Of a stretch of 64,000 bases of DNA, positions 63,201 through 64,000 are shown piece by piece. The DNA lies in assembly GCA_965240325.2 (NCBI GenBank), contig OZ251231.1:1116001-1180000 (forward strand). Direction: 5' to 3'. Every line of letters starts with the position of its first letter. Position 1 is the first letter of the stretch. This DNA comes from Rebecca billardiae RCC1528 (Eukaryota > Haptophyta). Both the position numbers and the translations under genes were made by a program. The notes under the pieces were generated by a model. It had not been told where the DNA came from and did not search any database. It worked only from the letters and a program-made list of their open reading frames with translations.

Positions 63201-64000
63201 ATGGGAGCAACTTGATCTTGGAGACCGCGCAGATGTCGCAGTCGATCGCGTCGGGCTTCGAGGCGCCCATGCCGGTGGCGGCGTGCTTCGTGCGTAAGAT
63301 CGCCTCCATGTTCGCGTGCCCGAAACGGCGATGCCAGGTGTCGCGCCACGCGTCCTTCAGCTTGCCGCCGTCGCGCGAGTCGGCGCCGCGCCCGCGGTCG
63401 GAATCAGTTCGCGCGCCGTCCGAGTTGAGGTTGGAGTCGTCGAGGGCGCCGGGCTGCGAGTCCGCGACGTCGGTCTGGCCGTTTAACGCAGCAGCGCGAG
63501 CGTCGCCGTCGCCGATGCCGTCGTCGCCGGAGCGCGTCGCCGCCTCCTCGGCGAGGGAATTGGCTCCCCCCGAGCGGTGGTTGGCCTCCTTGATGATGGA
63601 GTGTGACAGTCTGGTGCCGCCATCAGAGCGAGATGAGGAATCAGAAAGTGAGATGGCAGAAGCTTCCGGCCCAGAAAGTGAGCACAAAGTTGATAAGGAC
63701 GATGGAGGCCGAGAGACCGAGAGGGCGAGGAGGTTGAGCCGATGGGGCTGGGCGCGCCACGGCACGCGGTACGGGAAATCGACGGTGAGCTTGTAGTCCT
63801 CGTTGAAGTGGATGCAGCCGACGTCGTCGACAAAGCTGATGGGGACGCCGGCGCGAGCGAGAGCGTGCACACTCAGGAGTGGATCGCTGAGTGCCGGTAC
63901 GAGGAGTACATCGTGAAGGTTGGCGTCGAACGGCTTGCCGCCGTCGTCGAGCATGTAGGCCTTGATGGTGCCGCGGGCGACGGCGAACATGTACTCGCCG
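60283..64000 (-). CDS. Copia-type retrotransposon Pol polyprotein, 5' partial
   Basis: The minus-strand frame is open from the right edge to TAG 60285-60283: at least 1,238 codons without a break. Numbering from the Met at 63990: a C-terminal protease remnant region; the GAG-pre-integrase zinc site starting WHRRFGH (H220, H225) and CDIC; integrase catalytic Asp/Asp/Glu in HVDFFGP, HPDGAGE and NPIAERKWG; reverse transcriptase (RVT_2) with KARLVAQGF and the YVDD active site at 911-914; then RNase H with SDSDWG and CEAEYMAL. The order protease-integrase-RT-RNase H is the Ty1/copia order. Products would copy element RNA and insert the DNA. The uncorrupted frame suggests recent activity. Confidence 0.95.
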   Translation of the reverse strand, partial: GEYMFAVARGTIKAYMLDDGGKPFDANLHDVLLVPALSDPLLSVHALARAGVPISFVDDVGCIHFNEDYKLTVDFPYRVPWRAQPHRLNLLALSVSRPPSSLSTLCSLSGPEASAISLSDSSSRSDGGTRLSHSIIKEANHRSGGANSLAEEAATRSGDDGIGDGDARAAALNGQTDVADSQPGALDDSNLNSDGARTDSDRGRGADSRDGGKLKDAWRDTWHRRFGHANMEAILRTKHAATGMGASKPDAIDCDICAVSKIKLLPFPGKMARATRRLEIVHVDFFGPYRKGVPHTADGTPLADIYALSFIDDHSDYTRIYTCRTRDLAPQLLRQYIRDVGAMTLLSISLGTSMADGHFHPDGAGELNSQEWQDVLDEFGILINVTSAPHTPQQNPIAERKWGTLVADARAMLLQSGVAHKYWPEAMLVAAYHRNHLAKRDGKTPIEKFYGYKPDIAHLRPFGCKAIVYDHSAVGPGGYKLKSRGIIGWHAGYARDGVQIGNTTRKIFGYKIYIPSSKKIVISRHVLFDELSFAGAPTARPTCSKQHSAEEEEEERQANEVLENDEDRDDIVHHDRPPLGADRVLRSRGAALDGAAAAAIPLPKDLMPGLEPIDYYNNGGADSLDDSLGAIASPSIHPPLGDEANADDIIVPNDDDAYGIAQPADTEEELPAPRRSARVRARRDAATATDKTMHYQALRAIIDAHAPIGPEPTSYKMAMESPEASEWCEAIDDELDSHKVNGTYTEAALPPGRLAVGSKYVFKNKLNADASLARRKARLVAQGFRQQKGIDYDETFSPTVNHTTVRTLIALSAAHNYSTTMCDFHTAYLNAPLEEGVDVYMHAPPGYVFEKTFKPHEKPVLHLIKSIYGLKQSGRNWYLLLDMKLKKMGFNQSHVDPCLYYKFTAGGIIIIAVYVDDLLVVNGSTKSNEVGEILKSLADTFKMRELGRVSYFLGLEVTYKEEGMLLAMPKYIKEVISRYDFTGCRKADVPAEPRLYFGAPTDDDEPVDQSVYRSIVGSLIYASITCRPDISYAVSTLSRFVQNPREPHMRPAKRVLRYLSHTPDAGILYRYGNTGGLKAYSDSDWGNIPDSRRSITGNVLFYGSGAVHWNSYIQTTTALSSCEAEYMALSDTGKSVAYMRNMLSELKLIDTKIPTKILADNTGAINLAVNPSVRKRTKHIEIRYHRIRDWVAAGEIDVTFVSSQDNVADVLTKGLTRDKFKRLVDHLCGATTTLTRLK

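Noticed and set aside
62089-63297. 402-codon plus-strand frame
   Set aside because: Antisense of the integrase region of the Copia pol gene.

Overview
The window reads as nuclear DNA of a GC-rich unicellular alga. A haptophyte is the best guess; a pelagophyte or another chromist is possible. Evidence: about two thirds G+C, spliceosomal introns of 114-248 bp, Ala/Arg/Pro-rich proteins with simple-sequence tracts, an EsV-1-7 cysteine-repeat protein, an H-NOX hybrid histidine kinase, a FANCJ-type helicase, Copia-type LTR elements and a TTAGGG-like tract. There is no bacterial gene organisation and no rRNA gene or intact tRNA gene that I can see. All taxonomy is inference. Nine of the 11 distinct introns that could be placed begin GTGCGC and all end in AG.

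Region 1 (1-34.2 kb) is gene-rich. In order: the 3' part of an EF-hand/Cys-rich membrane protein (+); a type II membrane glycosyltransferase-like gene (-); a very long Ala-rich coiled-coil protein (+); a DExH-box helicase (+); a 157-bp AT microsatellite; an EsV-1-7 protein with six 38-residue repeats (-); a second AT microsatellite; a single-pass membrane protein with a weak torsin-cofactor resemblance (-); a Nudix hydrolase (+); a four-exon FANCJ/BRIP1-like helicase (-); a three-exon gene fusing a degenerate ELO-elongase-like domain to a patatin lipase (+); a three-exon GARP/MYB-like DNA-binding gene (+); and a long disordered protein rich in RRxS sites (+). Several genes are head-to-head with 140-300 bp between starts.

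Region 2 (34.4-48.3 kb) is built on a 3.86-kb inverted duplication (35507-39362 and 44433-48300). Each arm holds a complete four-exon gene for a predicted gas-sensing hybrid kinase: H-NOX haem domain, six membrane helices, histidine kinase, receiver. The 5.1-kb loop holds an EXPERA-domain membrane protein gene, one copy of a 0.95-kb TIR element (the other copy lies just outside the left arm), and two fold-back elements.

Region 3 (48.4-64 kb) is mobile-element territory. A 5.13-kb LTR element (48431-53556) has identical 313-bp LTRs and a 5-bp target duplication. Its gag is broken: the N-terminal half is inverted and a 2.63-kb palindrome of TIR-bounded, tRNA-like units sits beside it. Further on are a decayed coiled-coil gene, degenerate tandem repeats, one polytopic membrane protein gene (56343-57437), a 414-bp tandem duplication, an 84-bp duplication and an uninterrupted Copia-type pol gene running off the right edge on the minus strand.

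How the genes relate: they are not co-functional operons. Themes are signalling (H-NOX kinase, GARP factor, RRxS protein), nucleic-acid helicases, lipid and membrane proteins, and a repeat-driven rearranging right half. Gene models were assembled by eye; splice sites were accepted only when GT/AG, reading phase and protein-family continuity all agreed.
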